Positions 1-8,465 of a stretch of DNA of 64,000 nt are shown in pieces. Each line of letters starts with the position of its first letter. Position 1 is the first letter of the stretch. Origin of the DNA: Comamonas testosteroni (GTDB lineage: Bacteria > Pseudomonadota > Gammaproteobacteria > Burkholderiales > Burkholderiaceae_C); contig NZ_CP129672.1 of assembly GCF_030505195.1 (NCBI RefSeq), positions 1,798,001-1,862,000 on the forward strand. The letters run 5' to 3'. The position numbers were made by a program, and so were the translations under genes. The notes under the pieces are model-generated. The model was given only the letters and a program-made list of their open reading frames with translations. It did no database searches and was not told the DNA's origin.

Positions 1-190
1 AGCGGTTGATTTCCAGGCCGCCCAGATGCTCTCCCAGCTTCTGCTGCAACTCGGGCGGCAGACGGTAGGGATTCTCCATCGTGTCCATCTTGAGCAGGCC
101 TTGCGCGGGCTGCACATGGTAGCCCTGCATGGCGCGTACATCGGCGCGGATGCGTTGCAGGGCTTTGGTCTGGATGTCTTGAGCAGTCAT
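1..190 (-). CDS. hisC: Histidinol-phosphate aminotransferase, 5' end only
   Basis: PLP enzyme of histidine synthesis that transaminates imidazole-acetol phosphate to histidinol phosphate. Only about 63 N-terminal codons are inside the window; the gene runs off the left edge. The visible part (start MTAQDIQTK, then QRIRADVRAM, then MENPYRLP) matches the N-terminus of beta-proteobacterial HisC. The start at 190 is supported by an AAGGAG ribosome site 7 bases upstream. hisC normally follows hisD directly; here a toxin-antitoxin pair and three other genes lie between it and hisD (4033-5349), and a terminator follows hisD. It probably depends on the vapBC promoter or on one in the 70-base gap to vapC. 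Confidence 0.82.
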   Translation of the reverse strand, partial: MTAQDIQTKALQRIRADVRAMQGYHVQPAQGLLKMDTMENPYRLPPELQQKLGEHLGGLEINR

Positions 191-259
191 GGGTTCACTC
201 CTTCACACGAGGCTTGCGTTGGCCAATGCAGTCGATACGGGTCGCTGCGGTCGTGGCGC

Positions 260-700
260 TCAAGCCTCAAGATTCTCACGGGCAGATTGCTGCAGCGGGT
301 GCACCACGGTCACACCGCCAAACTCTGCCCCATGGGGCAGATGCAGGCTCAGCATCTGGTTGCAGCCGCTGTGCTGGGCGCAGGCCACGGCCAGGCAGTC
401 GCCGAAATCCAGCGCATGGCGGGCCTGCACGGCCCAGGCCGTCTCCAGCGTGGCGGCGTCGGTCTTCCAGGGCGTCCAGGTCTGGTAGCGACGGATGGCG
501 GCGCGGGCATCGCCCTGCGGCAGGGGCAGGGCTGCGGTGGTGGCCTGGTCATAGAACTCCACCAGCGCCTGGTTGCTGGTGCGGCCGCTGCGGCTGCGCC
601 ACAGCAGATCCAGCCATTGCAGCGTGGCCGCATACAGCGCACCACCGGCCGCATCTTCTGCGGCGATCAGCACCGAGGTGTCGACAAACACGGGACTCAC
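260..700 (-). CDS. vapC: PIN-domain ribonuclease toxin, VapC type
   Basis: 146-residue protein starting MSPVFVDTSVL, a typical PIN-domain opening. The acidic residues expected to bind the catalytic metal are visible: D7, E48, and D98/D101 in the segment ALDFGDCLAVA. VapC toxins are metal-dependent RNases that usually cleave tRNA or rRNA. The start overlaps the upstream antitoxin by 4 bases (ATGA), the usual coupling in type II modules. The target RNA cannot be told from sequence. It lies between hisC and the rest of the histidine genes, so the module may have inserted there or been kept there by its addiction property. Confidence 0.85.
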   Translation of the reverse strand: MSPVFVDTSVLIAAEDAAGGALYAATLQWLDLLWRSRSGRTSNQALVEFYDQATTAALPLPQGDARAAIRRYQTWTPWKTDAATLETAWAVQARHALDFGDCLAVACAQHSGCNQMLSLHLPHGAEFGGVTVVHPLQQSARENLEA

Positions 701-969
701 CTGGCCACCTCGGTTTCGGCATTGCTTTGAACGGCAGCACGCTTGCTGCTGGCACTGCGCGCCAGGGATTTTGCCGACTGACCGGCAGCTTGCCAGGTGC
801 GCTCATCCGTGCGCCAGGCCAGGTAGGCACGCTCGTAGGCATCCTCGCGCTGCATCAGCTCGGCCATGAAGTCACCCAGCATGCGCGACACACTGCTGCC
901 ACGCCTGGCCGCTTCAATGCGCGCCCAGTCAAGCACGCTGTCTTCAACGGTGATGGTGACGTTCTTCAT
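697..969 (-). CDS. vapB: Ribbon-helix-helix antitoxin, VapB type
   Basis: 90-residue protein. The N-terminus (KNVTITVEDSVLDWARIEAARRG) has the beta strand plus helix pattern of ribbon-helix-helix DNA-binding antitoxins; the C-terminal half is polar, with a run of alanines and basic residues, and would be the part that wraps the toxin. First gene of the pair. No Shine-Dalgarno sequence precedes the ATG at 969; a TACTAT hexamer ends only 7 bases upstream, so the mRNA may be leaderless. Two copies of a palindrome lie directly upstream, as expected for autorepression by the VapBC complex. Confidence 0.8.
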   Translation of the reverse strand: MKNVTITVEDSVLDWARIEAARRGSSVSRMLGDFMAELMQREDAYERAYLAWRTDERTWQAAGQSAKSLARSASSKRAAVQSNAETEVAR

Positions 970-976
970 GGGTCGA

Positions 977-1011
977 ATAGTACACGAAATTCGTGCTACA
1001 CGAAATTCGTG
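977..1011 (-). promoter_or_regulatory. vapBC promoter and tandem palindromic operator
   Basis: Two identical 13-base palindromes CACGAA-A-TTCGTG lie at 983-995 and 999-1011, 16 bases start to start. A TACTAT hexamer (977-982, read on the minus strand) sits between them and the vapB start codon and would serve as the -10 box. Paired palindromes covering the promoter are what ribbon-helix-helix antitoxins usually bind. The palindromes are seen directly; the regulator is inferred. Confidence 0.7.
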
Positions 1012-1021
1012 GGGATCGCCA

Positions 1022-2458
1022 TTACATCGAACTCAGCATGGAGCAGGCCACTTCCCCCACCTGCCGCAAGGCCTGCAGATGCTGCGGCGTCCAGTCGCCT
1101 CCCAGGCCTACACGGACTCCCTGCCTGAAGCGACCTGCGGCGCTAAACAGCGCACCAGGAGCGATCAGGATCTGCCGGGACAGACAGGCTTCATGCAAGG
1201 CCACGGCATCCAGTGGCGCCGGCAACTCCAACCACAGCAGCAGCCCCCCCGGCGGATCGCTGACCCGCGTGCCTGGAGGAAAGCTCTGCGCGATCACTTG
1301 CCTGGCCTGTTCGACCCGAGCGGCAATGGCAGCACGCAACTGGCGCATGGCCGCATGGTGACCTGCCTGCGAGATCAGGTCCGCCAGCGCCAGCTCCAGC
1401 ACCGCCGATTGACCACCAGCCTGCATCTCCTTGATATGGCGCACCTTGTCCGTCCAGCGGCCGGCCTCCAGCCAACCCAGGCGCAGGCCCGGCGCCAACG
1501 TTTTGGAAAAGGAATGGCACAGCATCACCTGGCCCGAGCCGTCATAGGACTTGAGGCTGCGCCGGGCAGCATCGCCTTCGGCCAGATCGACATAGATGGC
1601 GTCCTCGATCACCGGCAGTTCATGCTGAGCTGCGAGCTGCACCAGCTTTTTGCGCTCAGCCTGGGGCATGCAGCTGCCCAGCGGGTTGCTGAGCGTGGGC
1701 ACTAGCAGCAAGGCTTTGACAGGCTGGGTTTCCAGTGCCAGTTGCAGAGCATCCAGCGACAGGCCATGGCGTGGGTGACTGGGAATCTCCAGAGCCTTCA
1801 GCTGCAAGGCCTGCAGCACCTCCAGAAACGAAAAGTGCGTGGGCGACTCCAGTGCCACTACATCGCCAGGCTGGGTCACGGCACGCAGACACAGGGCAAC
1901 GCTGTCCATGCAGCCGCCGGTGATGAGAATGCGCTCCGGGTCCAGACTGCAGCCCAGCCCCACGGCATAGCGCGCCAGCGCGCGGCGTGCCTCTTCATGA
2001 CCGTCCGAGCTTGGATAGGTGCACAGCAGATGGCGGTGCTTTTGCACGGCACGGGTCAGCGCGCGGCGCACGCGGTCGGGGTTGAGCAGGTCGATGCCGG
2101 GCGTGCCGCTGCTGAACGACACCATGCCTTCGGGCTGTTCCCGCCCCAGGACGCGCTGCCCCAGCCAGTCCAGCGATACGGTGCGAGGGCGGCGCATGGG
2201 CCGGGAAATCTTGGGTTCGGGCAATTGCACGGCACGTGGCGTCACGAAAAAACCCGAACGCGGGCGTGCCGTGATCTGCCGTGCATCCTCCAGCCAGTGA
2301 TAGGCCTGCACCACCGTGGTCTGTGCCACACCGTACTGCCGGGCCAGCATGCGCACCGAGGGTAGTTTTTGCCCATGGGCCAGCGCCCCCTGACGTATGG
2401 CCTGACTCAGTTGCCCAGCGATCTGCAGATATAGCGGTGTCGACGCATCAAAATCCAT
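1022..2458 (-). CDS. MocR/PdxR-subfamily GntR regulator
   Basis: 478 residues from the ATG at 2458 (MDFDASTPLY); an in-frame ATG at 2491 would add 11 residues. An N-terminal GntR winged helix (PLYLQIAGQLSQAIRQG, then KLPSVRMLARQYGVAQTTV) is joined to a fold-type-I aminotransferase domain. The PLP lysine is in SFSKTLAPGLRLGW, the Arg near the C-terminus in GVRVGLGG. MocR proteins sense PLP or its aldimines and activate or repress a neighbouring gene. It is divergent from a DUF2917 gene, with matching half-sites in between that are the likely operator. The ligand and physiological role are unknown. Confidence 0.85.
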   Translation of the reverse strand: MDFDASTPLYLQIAGQLSQAIRQGALAHGQKLPSVRMLARQYGVAQTTVVQAYHWLEDARQITARPRSGFFVTPRAVQLPEPKISRPMRRPRTVSLDWLGQRVLGREQPEGMVSFSSGTPGIDLLNPDRVRRALTRAVQKHRHLLCTYPSSDGHEEARRALARYAVGLGCSLDPERILITGGCMDSVALCLRAVTQPGDVVALESPTHFSFLEVLQALQLKALEIPSHPRHGLSLDALQLALETQPVKALLLVPTLSNPLGSCMPQAERKKLVQLAAQHELPVIEDAIYVDLAEGDAARRSLKSYDGSGQVMLCHSFSKTLAPGLRLGWLEAGRWTDKVRHIKEMQAGGQSAVLELALADLISQAGHHAAMRQLRAAIAARVEQARQVIAQSFPPGTRVSDPPGGLLLWLELPAPLDAVALHEACLSRQILIAPGALFSAAGRFRQGVRVGLGGDWTPQHLQALRQVGEVACSMLSSM

Positions 2459-2466
2459 GACGGGAT

Positions 2467-2588
2467 TCTGTACTGGCACAGGCAAGCACATACAGCACAG
2501 ATGAGTGGCAGAACGGTCAGTACAGATGCAAGGCTGTCGTCATCTGTACTCATCCAGATCGGCTGCCGCTGTGGCTGGTGGTACAGAT
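2467..2588. promoter_or_regulatory. Inverted and repeated half-sites between the MocR and DUF2917 genes
   Basis: A perfect 10-base inverted repeat AGTACAGATG (2519-2528) and CATCTGTACT (2541-2550) is separated by 12 bases. Two more half-sites flank it: TCTGTACT at 2467-2474 and GTACAGAT at 2581-2588. Four copies of the same GTACAGAT word in about 120 bases between divergent genes point to the operator of the MocR protein. Confidence 0.65.
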
Positions 2589-2610
2589 CTTCGTTTTGCA
2601 CAGTCGAAGC

Positions 2611-2925
2611 ATGAACTCAGCTCTCACTTATTCCTCGTGGAACACCATGTCCCTGCAGGCCGCAGCATCGGTGCAGACCATGCACCTGAGCGCCGGTCAA
2701 AGCCTGTGGCTGCAGACACAGAGCGGCATTGTCTGGCTGACCTGCGAGGGACAGCCCAGGGACTACTTTGTGCAAGCCGGTGAATCGCTGCGCTTTGACG
2801 GACCGGCCCGGCTGTATCTTGGTACGCAAGGCTCACAGCCGGCAACCCTGCGCTGGAGCAACACCGGCAAGCGCCCCTCAGCGGCCCCTGCTGCACCAGC
2901 ACTGCCAGCAGCAGCGACGGCCTGA
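2611..2925 (+). CDS. DUF2917 domain protein
   Basis: 104 residues from ATG 2611; GTG 2578 and ATG 2647 are alternatives. The core, with the segments LSAGQSLWLQTQSG, VWLTCEG, DYFVQAGESLRF and ARLYLG, is the cupin-like pattern of DUF2917. Members are small cytosolic proteins of unknown function found mainly in Burkholderiales, often next to MocR regulators as here. The C-terminal tail is rich in Ala and Pro. The start at 2611 is downstream of all four half-sites, so the regulator probably controls this gene. Confidence 0.75.
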   Translation: MNSALTYSSWNTMSLQAAASVQTMHLSAGQSLWLQTQSGIVWLTCEGQPRDYFVQAGESLRFDGPARLYLGTQGSQPATLRWSNTGKRPSAAPAAPALPAAATA

Positions 2926-2935
2926 AGCTGCGCAT

Positions 2936-2962
2936 AAAAAAGGCCCAGCAGAGCCAGGCCTT
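2936..2962 (-). terminator. Rho-independent terminator
   Basis: AAGGCC (2940-2945) pairs with GGCCTT (2957-2962) around an 11-base loop, with a T run on the minus strand. It would end the minus-strand lipoprotein gene that stops at 2983. Confidence 0.65.
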
Positions 2963-2982
2963 GGACAGAAAAGAAAACGGTC

Positions 2983-3834
2983 TCAGCGCCGATACTGCGG
3001 CGGCGGCGCATACTGCCGGCCATCCGCCGGGAAGGCGCTGGGGTCACGGGAATCGTGCAGCTCCACTGCGGGTGCAGGGCGGCGAGGCAGATCCGGGTCG
3101 CGCTCGTCCAGGCGCACATCAAACAGCGCCGTACCAATCACCCCCACATTGCGCGCATCGCCTGCGGGCGTATTGTTGGCATAGGCCCTGCCCTTGTCAG
3201 AAAAGCGAAATGCTGCAACCTCGCGGTCGTTTTTGCGAAAGCCGTCAATCACCAGCCGCTCGCCCGGGCGCAGCAGATAACCGCCACTGCTCACGCTGCC
3301 TGGCTGACCGCTCAGCACATCCAGTCCATCGACAGTCGCCACCACTTCATAGAAGCGATTGCTGCGGTTGATGTAGAGCAGTTCATAGCGTTCGCCATGG
3401 CTGCCCGCGACATGGAAGTCCCTGGCTCCGCGCGTGGAGAAAATGCGCAGCACCGATCCGCTTCCGCCGAGCACCTGCAACTCCACATCGCCATCGGCCA
3501 GCAGCGCATTGGTCTGCCGCTCAGCGGAGTTGCCAAGCGCACGCAGAATGCTGTGCTCGTCCGAATAGCGCAGCTGACCCACATCGCGTGGACGCTCTGG
3601 CGTCAGGCGAGATGCTCGTACCACCTTGGTGACGGACTCGCGCCCTTCCCCCCATTGCGTGCCCAGTGTGGACTCGACCCTGGGCGTGCGCGGCGCTGCC
3701 GATGCGCTCTGTGCGACCTGCAAGGCGTCCTGCGCCGAAGGCGGTGCACCGCAGGCGGCCAGTCCCGCGACCAGCAGCAATCCGCCCAGCAGCCGCCAGC
3801 CGCCTCCGCGCCAGAAACTCACGACTTGACTCAT
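2983..3834 (-). CDS. Hypothetical lipoprotein
   Basis: 283 residues from the ATG at 3834, chosen because GGGAG lies 7 bases upstream; GTG 3840 would leave only 1 base. The N-terminus has a hydrophobic stretch (LLGGLLLVAGLAAC) ending in a lipobox, so the mature protein would be anchored at the Cys. The rest is soluble and mostly beta in pattern (ERYELLYINRSNRFYEVVATVDGLDV), ending in a Pro/Tyr/Arg-rich tail (YAPPPQYRR). I recognise no enzyme motif. It stands alone between terminators 2936-2962 and 3986-4011. Confidence 0.75.
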   Translation of the reverse strand: MSQVVSFWRGGGWRLLGGLLLVAGLAACGAPPSAQDALQVAQSASAAPRTPRVESTLGTQWGEGRESVTKVVRASRLTPERPRDVGQLRYSDEHSILRALGNSAERQTNALLADGDVELQVLGGSGSVLRIFSTRGARDFHVAGSHGERYELLYINRSNRFYEVVATVDGLDVLSGQPGSVSSGGYLLRPGERLVIDGFRKNDREVAAFRFSDKGRAYANNTPAGDARNVGVIGTALFDVRLDERDPDLPRRPAPAVELHDSRDPSAFPADGRQYAPPPQYRR

Positions 3835-3985
3835 CTTCACGCTCCCTTGTTGTGATTGGCATATTGAATGCTTCGCTGCTGCGCAGCCCGCCGAGTGTCA
3901 CCGCAAATCCGCTCTTTCCCGCGCAAGGAAACATCTGGAGATGATTTACCCCGAGACGGGGGACATTCAGAGCCACCCGGAAATG

Positions 3986-4011
3986 AAAAAAGCCGTGGGC
4001 AAGCCACGGCT
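3986..4011 (-). terminator. Rho-independent terminator after hisD
   Basis: AGCCGTGG (3991-3998) pairs perfectly with CCACGGCT (4004-4011) around a 5-base loop and is followed on the minus strand by a T run. It ends the mla - murA - hisGD transcript, so hisC beyond it cannot rely on read-through from hisD. Confidence 0.85.
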
Positions 4012-4032
4012 GATGGGCAAGCGCCGGCGGAT

Positions 4033-5349
4033 TTACTTCAGGCGCATTTCGGCAGCCCTGGCGTGGCCCTGCAGGCCTTCGCCATAGGCCAGCACGGCAG
4101 CGGTCTTGCCCAGGATCTGGGCACCGGCCTCGCTGACTTCGATGATGGAGCTGCGCTTTTGGAAGTCGTATACCCCCAGCGGCGAGGAAAAGCGCGCAGT
4201 GCCGCTGGTGGGCAGCACGTGATTCGGGCCTGCACAGTAGTCGCCCAGGCTCTCCGACGTATATGCGCCCAGGAAGATGGCACCGGCGTGCCTGAGCAGA
4301 GGCTCCCAGCGGTGCGGGTCCCGGCTGGAGACTTCCAGGTGCTCAGGCGCAATGCGGTTGCTGATCGCGCAGGCCTCTTCCATGTCCTTGGTCAGGATCA
4401 GCGCGCCGCGGTCGCTCAGGCTCTTGGCGATGATGGCCTTGCGCGGCATCTCGGGCAGCAGGCGGTCGATCGCGGCCTGAACGGCATCGATATAGGCCGC
4501 ATCGGGGCACAGCAAGATGGACTGGGCCAGCTCGTCGTGCTCGGCCTGGCTGAACAGATCCATGGCCACCCAGTCGGGCGGGGTCGTGCCGTCGGCCAGC
4601 ACCAGAATTTCCGAAGGACCGGCAATCATGTCGATGCCGACAATGCCGAACACGCGCTTCTTGGCGCTGGCCACATAGGCATTGCCGGGGCCGGTGATCT
4701 TGTCCACCTTGGGCACGGTGGCCGTGCCATAGGCCAGGGCCGCCACGGCCTGGGCACCGCCGACGGTGAAGGCGCGCGTCACGCCCGCCACATAGGCGGC
4801 GGCCAGCACCAGCGGATTCTTCTCACCCTTAGGTGTGGGCACGACCATGATGATCTCGGGCACACCGGCCACATGGGCGGGAATGGCGTTCATCAGCACG
4901 CTAGACGGATAGGCCGCCTTGCCGCCGGGCACGTAGATGCCCACGCGATCGAGCGGCGTGACCTTCTGGCCCAGCAGCGTGCCGTCTTCGTCGCGGTAGC
5001 TCCAGCTCTCGCCATTGGCCTTTTTCTGCGCCTCGTGATAGCTGCGCACACGGCGCGCTGCCGACTGCAGCGCTTCGCGCTCGGCAGCTGGCAGGCCGTC
5101 GAAGGCGGCTTTGAGCTCCTGCTTGGTCAGCTCCAGTGCCGCCATGGAATCGGCCTGCAGGCCGTCAAAGCGTGCCGTGTACTCCAGTACGGCGGCATCG
5201 CCGCGCTTTTGCACATCGGCCAGGATGTCGGCCACGCGCTGCTCGATGGCCGCGTCCGTGTCCGCCGACCAATGCAGACGCTGCGCAAAATCATGCTCAA
5301 ACTGGGCATCAGCGGTTGAAAGACGGGCGGGAGCAGCTACGAATTCCAT
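4033..5349 (-). CDS. hisD: Histidinol dehydrogenase
   Basis: 438 residues, the usual length. It oxidises L-histidinol to histidine in two NAD-dependent steps and needs zinc. Visible family features: the [14 protein letters not shown] segment, [12 protein letters not shown], the zinc-binding Gln and His in FSQAEHDEL, the GPNHVLPT loop and the C-terminal His in [12 protein letters not shown]. It is 21 bases downstream of hisG and is the last gene of its operon because a perfect terminator follows. hisC and the rest of the pathway lie elsewhere. Confidence 0.97.
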   Translation of the reverse strand: MEFVAAPARLSTADAQFEHDFAQRLHWSADTDAAIEQRVADILADVQKRGDAAVLEYTARFDGLQADSMAALELTKQELKAAFDGLPAAEREALQSAARRVRSYHEAQKKANGESWSYRDEDGTLLGQKVTPLDRVGIYVPGGKAAYPSSVLMNAIPAHVAGVPEIIMVVPTPKGEKNPLVLAAAYVAGVTRAFTVGGAQAVAALAYGTATVPKVDKITGPGNAYVASAKKRVFGIVGIDMIAGPSEILVLADGTTPPDWVAMDLFSQAEHDELAQSILLCPDAAYIDAVQAAIDRLLPEMPRKAIIAKSLSDRGALILTKDMEEACAISNRIAPEHLEVSSRDPHRWEPLLRHAGAIFLGAYTSESLGDYCAGPNHVLPTSGTARFSSPLGVYDFQKRSSIIEVSEAGAQILGKTAAVLAYGEGLQGHARAAEMRLK

Positions 5350-5370
5350 AGTATTTACCAGTGGGGAAAA

Positions 5371-6033
5371 TCAGTTGTTCTTGGCGGCAACGGCCTGCGC
5401 AAACGCATCGATGATGTGGCGCAGCGGAGCCTGCTTGAGCTTGAGCGAAGCCTGGTTGACGACCAGACGCGAGCTGATGTCCATGATGGGCTCGACCTCG
5501 ACCAGATCGTTGGCCTTGAGCGTGTTGCCGGTGGACACCAGATCGACGATGGCATCGGCCATGCCGGTCAGCGGCGCCAGCTCCATGGAGCCGTAGAGCT
5601 TGACCATGTCCACGTGCACGCCCTTCTTGGCAAAGAAGTTGCGGGCAATCTCGGGGTACTTGGTGGCGATGCGCAGACGCGCGCCCTGCTTGACGGCCAG
5701 TTGGTAGTCGAAGCCGTTGCGCACGGCCACGCTGACGCGGCACTTGGCGATCTGCAGATCCAGCGGCTGGTACAGGCCCTGGCCGCCATGCTCGATCAAC
5801 GAATCCAGGCCCGAGACGCCCAGGTCCGCGCCGCCGTATTGCACATAGACGGGCACGTCCGAAGCTCGCACCAGCACCACGCGCACATCGGGACGGTTGG
5901 TGTCGAAAATCAGCTTGCGCGACTTTTCCACATCCTCGGTCACCTCAATGCCGGCAGCGGCCAGCAGAGGCACCGTTTCTTCAAAAATGCGGCCCTTGGA
6001 CAGGGCGATGGTCACAGGCGTTGCGGTGCTCAT
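5371..6033 (-). CDS. hisG: ATP phosphoribosyltransferase, short form
   Basis: 220 residues. It catalyses the first, feedback-controlled step of histidine synthesis, joining ATP and PRPP. The start at 6033 ([20 protein letters not shown]) overlaps the murA stop by 4 bases. Motifs include [10 protein letters not shown] near the N-terminus, [12 protein letters not shown] and the PRPP-binding region [16 protein letters not shown]. At 220 residues it lacks the C-terminal regulatory domain of the long form. Short HisG enzymes need the partner HisZ, which is not in this window. Confidence 0.96.
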   Translation of the reverse strand: MSTATPVTIALSKGRIFEETVPLLAAAGIEVTEDVEKSRKLIFDTNRPDVRVVLVRASDVPVYVQYGGADLGVSGLDSLIEHGGQGLYQPLDLQIAKCRVSVAVRNGFDYQLAVKQGARLRIATKYPEIARNFFAKKGVHVDMVKLYGSMELAPLTGMADAIVDLVSTGNTLKANDLVEVEPIMDISSRLVVNQASLKLKQAPLRHIIDAFAQAVAAKNN

Positions 6034-7301
6034 GCGGAAATTCTCTCGATATCGGCGCCCAGGGCGCGCAGCTTGTCTTCCATTCGGTCGTAGCCACGAT
6101 CCAGGTGGTAGATGCGATCGACGATGGTCTCGCCCTCGGCCACCAGACCGGCAATCACCAGGCTGGCCGAAGCGCGCAGATCGGTGGCCATCACGGTGGC
6201 GCCAGACAGGCGCTTGCCGCCTTCGATGGTCGCCACGCGGCCGTCGGTGGTGATGCGCGCGCCCAGGCGCACCATCTCGTTGACATGCATGAAGCGGTTC
6301 TCGAAGATGGTCTCGGTCACCATGCTGGTGCCTTCGGCCACCAGGTTCAGCGCCATGAACTGGGCCTGCATATCGGTGGGAAAGCCCGGATATTCGGTGG
6401 TGCGAAAGCCCTGGGCCTTGAGCTTGCCCGAGGAGGCCACCTTCAGGCCGCCATCCACGCACTCCACGCTCACACCCGCATCCTTGAGCTTGTCGATCAC
6501 GGCGCCCAGATGGTCGGCACGCGCGTGGTGCAGCAGCGCCTCACCGCTGGTGGCCGCCACGGCGCACAGGAAGGTGCCGGCCTCGATACGGTCGGCCACC
6601 ACCTGGTGCTCGCAGCCATGGAGCTTGTCCACGCCCTGAATCACAATATGGCTGGTGCCGTGACCGGTGATCCTGGCCCCCATCTTGATCAGCATCTCGG
6701 CCAGATCGGAGATTTCGGGTTCCATGGCGGCGTTTTCCAGCACCGTCTCGCCTTCGGCCAGCGTAGCAGCCATCAGGAAGTTCTCGGTGCCGGTCACGGT
6801 CACCATGTCGGTGGTGATGCGAGCGCCCTTCAGACGCTTTCGGCCTTCGGGCAGGCTGGCATGCATATAGCCGTTTTCCACGGTGATGATGGCACCCATG
6901 GCCTGCAGGCCCTTGATGTGCTGATCCACGGGGCGCGAGCCTATCGCGCAGCCGCCGGGCAGCGACACCTTGGCGTGGCCGAAGCGGGCCAGCAGCGGGC
7001 CCAGGGCCAGCACCGAGGCGCGCATGGTCTTGACCAGCTCGTAAGGCGCTTCGGGCGTCAGGCTGTCGGGGGCCACAAAGCTCATGCCGCCGCGCTCGCC
7101 ATGGGTTTCGGTCTGCACACCCATATTGGCCAGCAGCTTGCGCATGGTGGCCACATCGTGCAGACGCGGCACATTGTGCAGATGCACGGGCTCGGCCGTG
7201 AGCAGTGCGGCACACATTTCAGGCAGAGCGGCGTTTTTGGCGCCGGAAATGATTACTTCGCCCTTGAGGGGACGACCACCGTGGATCTTGAGTTTGTCCA
7301 T
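6030..7301 (-). CDS. murA: UDP-N-acetylglucosamine 1-carboxyvinyltransferase
   Basis: 423 residues. First committed step of peptidoglycan synthesis: transfer of enolpyruvate from PEP to UDP-GlcNAc. Active-site Lys22 in GAKNAALP and the fosfomycin-target Cys118 in [14 protein letters not shown] are both present, so no Cys-to-Asp resistance variant. It sits between ibaG and hisG in the order usual for beta-proteobacteria. An AT-rich repeat element fills the 93-base gap to ibaG, so part of the expression may start there. Confidence 0.98.
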   Translation of the reverse strand: MDKLKIHGGRPLKGEVIISGAKNAALPEMCAALLTAEPVHLHNVPRLHDVATMRKLLANMGVQTETHGERGGMSFVAPDSLTPEAPYELVKTMRASVLALGPLLARFGHAKVSLPGGCAIGSRPVDQHIKGLQAMGAIITVENGYMHASLPEGRKRLKGARITTDMVTVTGTENFLMAATLAEGETVLENAAMEPEISDLAEMLIKMGARITGHGTSHIVIQGVDKLHGCEHQVVADRIEAGTFLCAVAATSGEALLHHARADHLGAVIDKLKDAGVSVECVDGGLKVASSGKLKAQGFRTTEYPGFPTDMQAQFMALNLVAEGTSMVTETIFENRFMHVNEMVRLGARITTDGRVATIEGGKRLSGATVMATDLRASASLVIAGLVAEGETIVDRIYHLDRGYDRMEDKLRALGADIERISA

Positions 7302-7319
7302 GGCTTCAAGCCTTGAATG

Positions 7320-7385
7320 TTATGTATATAAAAAATGCACTCAGCGCCCATGTATCAAGCGCTGACAGCTATCAATCTTGCTTTT
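7320..7385. repeat. AT-rich intergenic element, copy A
   Basis: On the minus strand this reads TTGATAGCTGTCAGCGCTTG followed by an AT-rich tail. The words TTGATAGCTG and GCGCTTG recur at 16747-16840 and, more loosely, at 34106-34210 and 53667-53760. It occupies most of the gap between murA and ibaG. Confidence 0.5.
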
Positions 7386-7394
7386 CAAGCAGCC

Positions 7395-7637
7395 TCAGGC
7401 CTGGGCGGCAGCCCATTCTGCCGGGGTGTAGGTCTTCATGGACAGGGCATGGACTTCATCGGTGGCCATGCGGTTGCCTAGCGTCGCATACACCAGGCGC
7501 TGGCGGCCCAGCAGACGCTGGCCTTCAAACTGTGCAGACACGATGGTGGCAAACCAATGTCGGCCATCGCCTTCCAGCGCAATATGCTCGCAGGGCAGGC
7601 CGGCGGCGATCAGGTCTTTGAGTTGGTCTGCAGTCAT
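7395..7637 (-). CDS. ibaG: BolA-family protein, IbaG type
   Basis: 80 residues, full length for this small family. The segments MTADQLKDLIAAGLP, HIALEGDGRHWFATIVS, LGRQRLVYATLGN and EVHALSMKTYTPAEW fit the BolA fold; the conserved His lies in VHALSMKT. BolA/IbaG proteins pair with monothiol glutaredoxins and help carry Fe-S clusters. Location between an ABC exporter and murA is the standard order in beta- and gamma-proteobacteria. Confidence 0.9.
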   Translation of the reverse strand: MTADQLKDLIAAGLPCEHIALEGDGRHWFATIVSAQFEGQRLLGRQRLVYATLGNRMATDEVHALSMKTYTPAEWAAAQA

Positions 7638-7709
7638 GGGGAACCTTTAAGCGCAAAGCTGGCGAAACCGGTCATTGTCTCGCACGCAGCCCTGCGTCCA
7701 TTCTAAAAA

Positions 7710-8465
7710 TCAGTTACGAATCTTGTAGCCGATACGCAGCAGGTGCACGGCCAGCGCGCTCACGGCCAGCCAGGCAGCGCCCACGATGGCAAAGCTGAGC
7801 CAGGGCGAGACATCGCTCTGGCCGAAGAAGCCATAGCGGAAGCCGTCGATCATGTAGAAGAACGGGTTGACATGGCTGACCGCCTGCCAGAAGCCGGGCA
7901 GCGAGTGCACGGAATAGAACACGCCGGACAGAAAGGTCAGGGGCATGATCAGAAAGTTCTGGAAAGCCGCCATCTGGTCGAACTTCTCGGCCCACAGACC
8001 GGCGATCAGGCCCAGCGTGCCCATCAGGGCACAGCCCAGAAAGCCGAACACCAAAATCCACAGCGGCGCGGCAAAGTCGGGCACGGCAAAGAACAGCGTG
8101 ACCACAAACACGCCCAGACCGACCAGCAGACCGCGCAAAATGGCCGCTCCCACATAGGCGCTGAACCAGGCCCAGTGCGACAGCGGCGTGAGCAGCACGA
8201 ACACCAGCGAACCCATGATCTTGCTCTGCACCAGGCTGGACGAGCTGTTGGCAAACGCGTTTTGCAACATGCTCATCATCACCAGACCGGGAATCAGAAA
8301 CGCGGTGTAGGGGATGCGGTCGTAGACCATGACCCGGCCTTCGAGCACATGGCCGAAAACCAGCAGATAGAGCACGGCCGTGAGCACCGGTGCGGCCACG
8401 GTCTGAAAGCTCACTTTCCAGAAGCGCAGCACTTCCTTCTTGAGCAGGGTCTGCCAACCGTTCAT
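7710..8465 (-). CDS. ABC-2 type transporter permease, YadH-like
   Basis: 251 residues with about six membrane segments (for example VLTAVLYLLVFGHVL and WLSFAIVGAAWLAVSALAV) and the ABC-2 signature region PLTFLSGVFYSVHSLPGFW. Forms an exporter with the ATPase encoded just upstream, overlapping it by 4 bases. Homologous pairs (YadG/YadH) are annotated for drug or polysaccharide export; the substrate is not known. It lies in the same minus-strand run as the mla genes, which suggests an envelope role. Confidence 0.88.
   Translation of the reverse strand: MNGWQTLLKKEVLRFWKVSFQTVAAPVLTAVLYLLVFGHVLEGRVMVYDRIPYTAFLIPGLVMMSMLQNAFANSSSSLVQSKIMGSLVFVLLTPLSHWAWFSAYVGAAILRGLLVGLGVFVVTLFFAVPDFAAPLWILVFGFLGCALMGTLGLIAGLWAEKFDQMAAFQNFLIMPLTFLSGVFYSVHSLPGFWQAVSHVNPFFYMIDGFRYGFFGQSDVSPWLSFAIVGAAWLAVSALAVHLLRIGYKIRN

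Noticed and set aside
6034..6462. N-terminal extension of hisG into murA
   Set aside because: The extension reads murA in the wrong frame. The conserved HisG start at 6033 overlaps the murA stop by 4 bases, a normal coupling.
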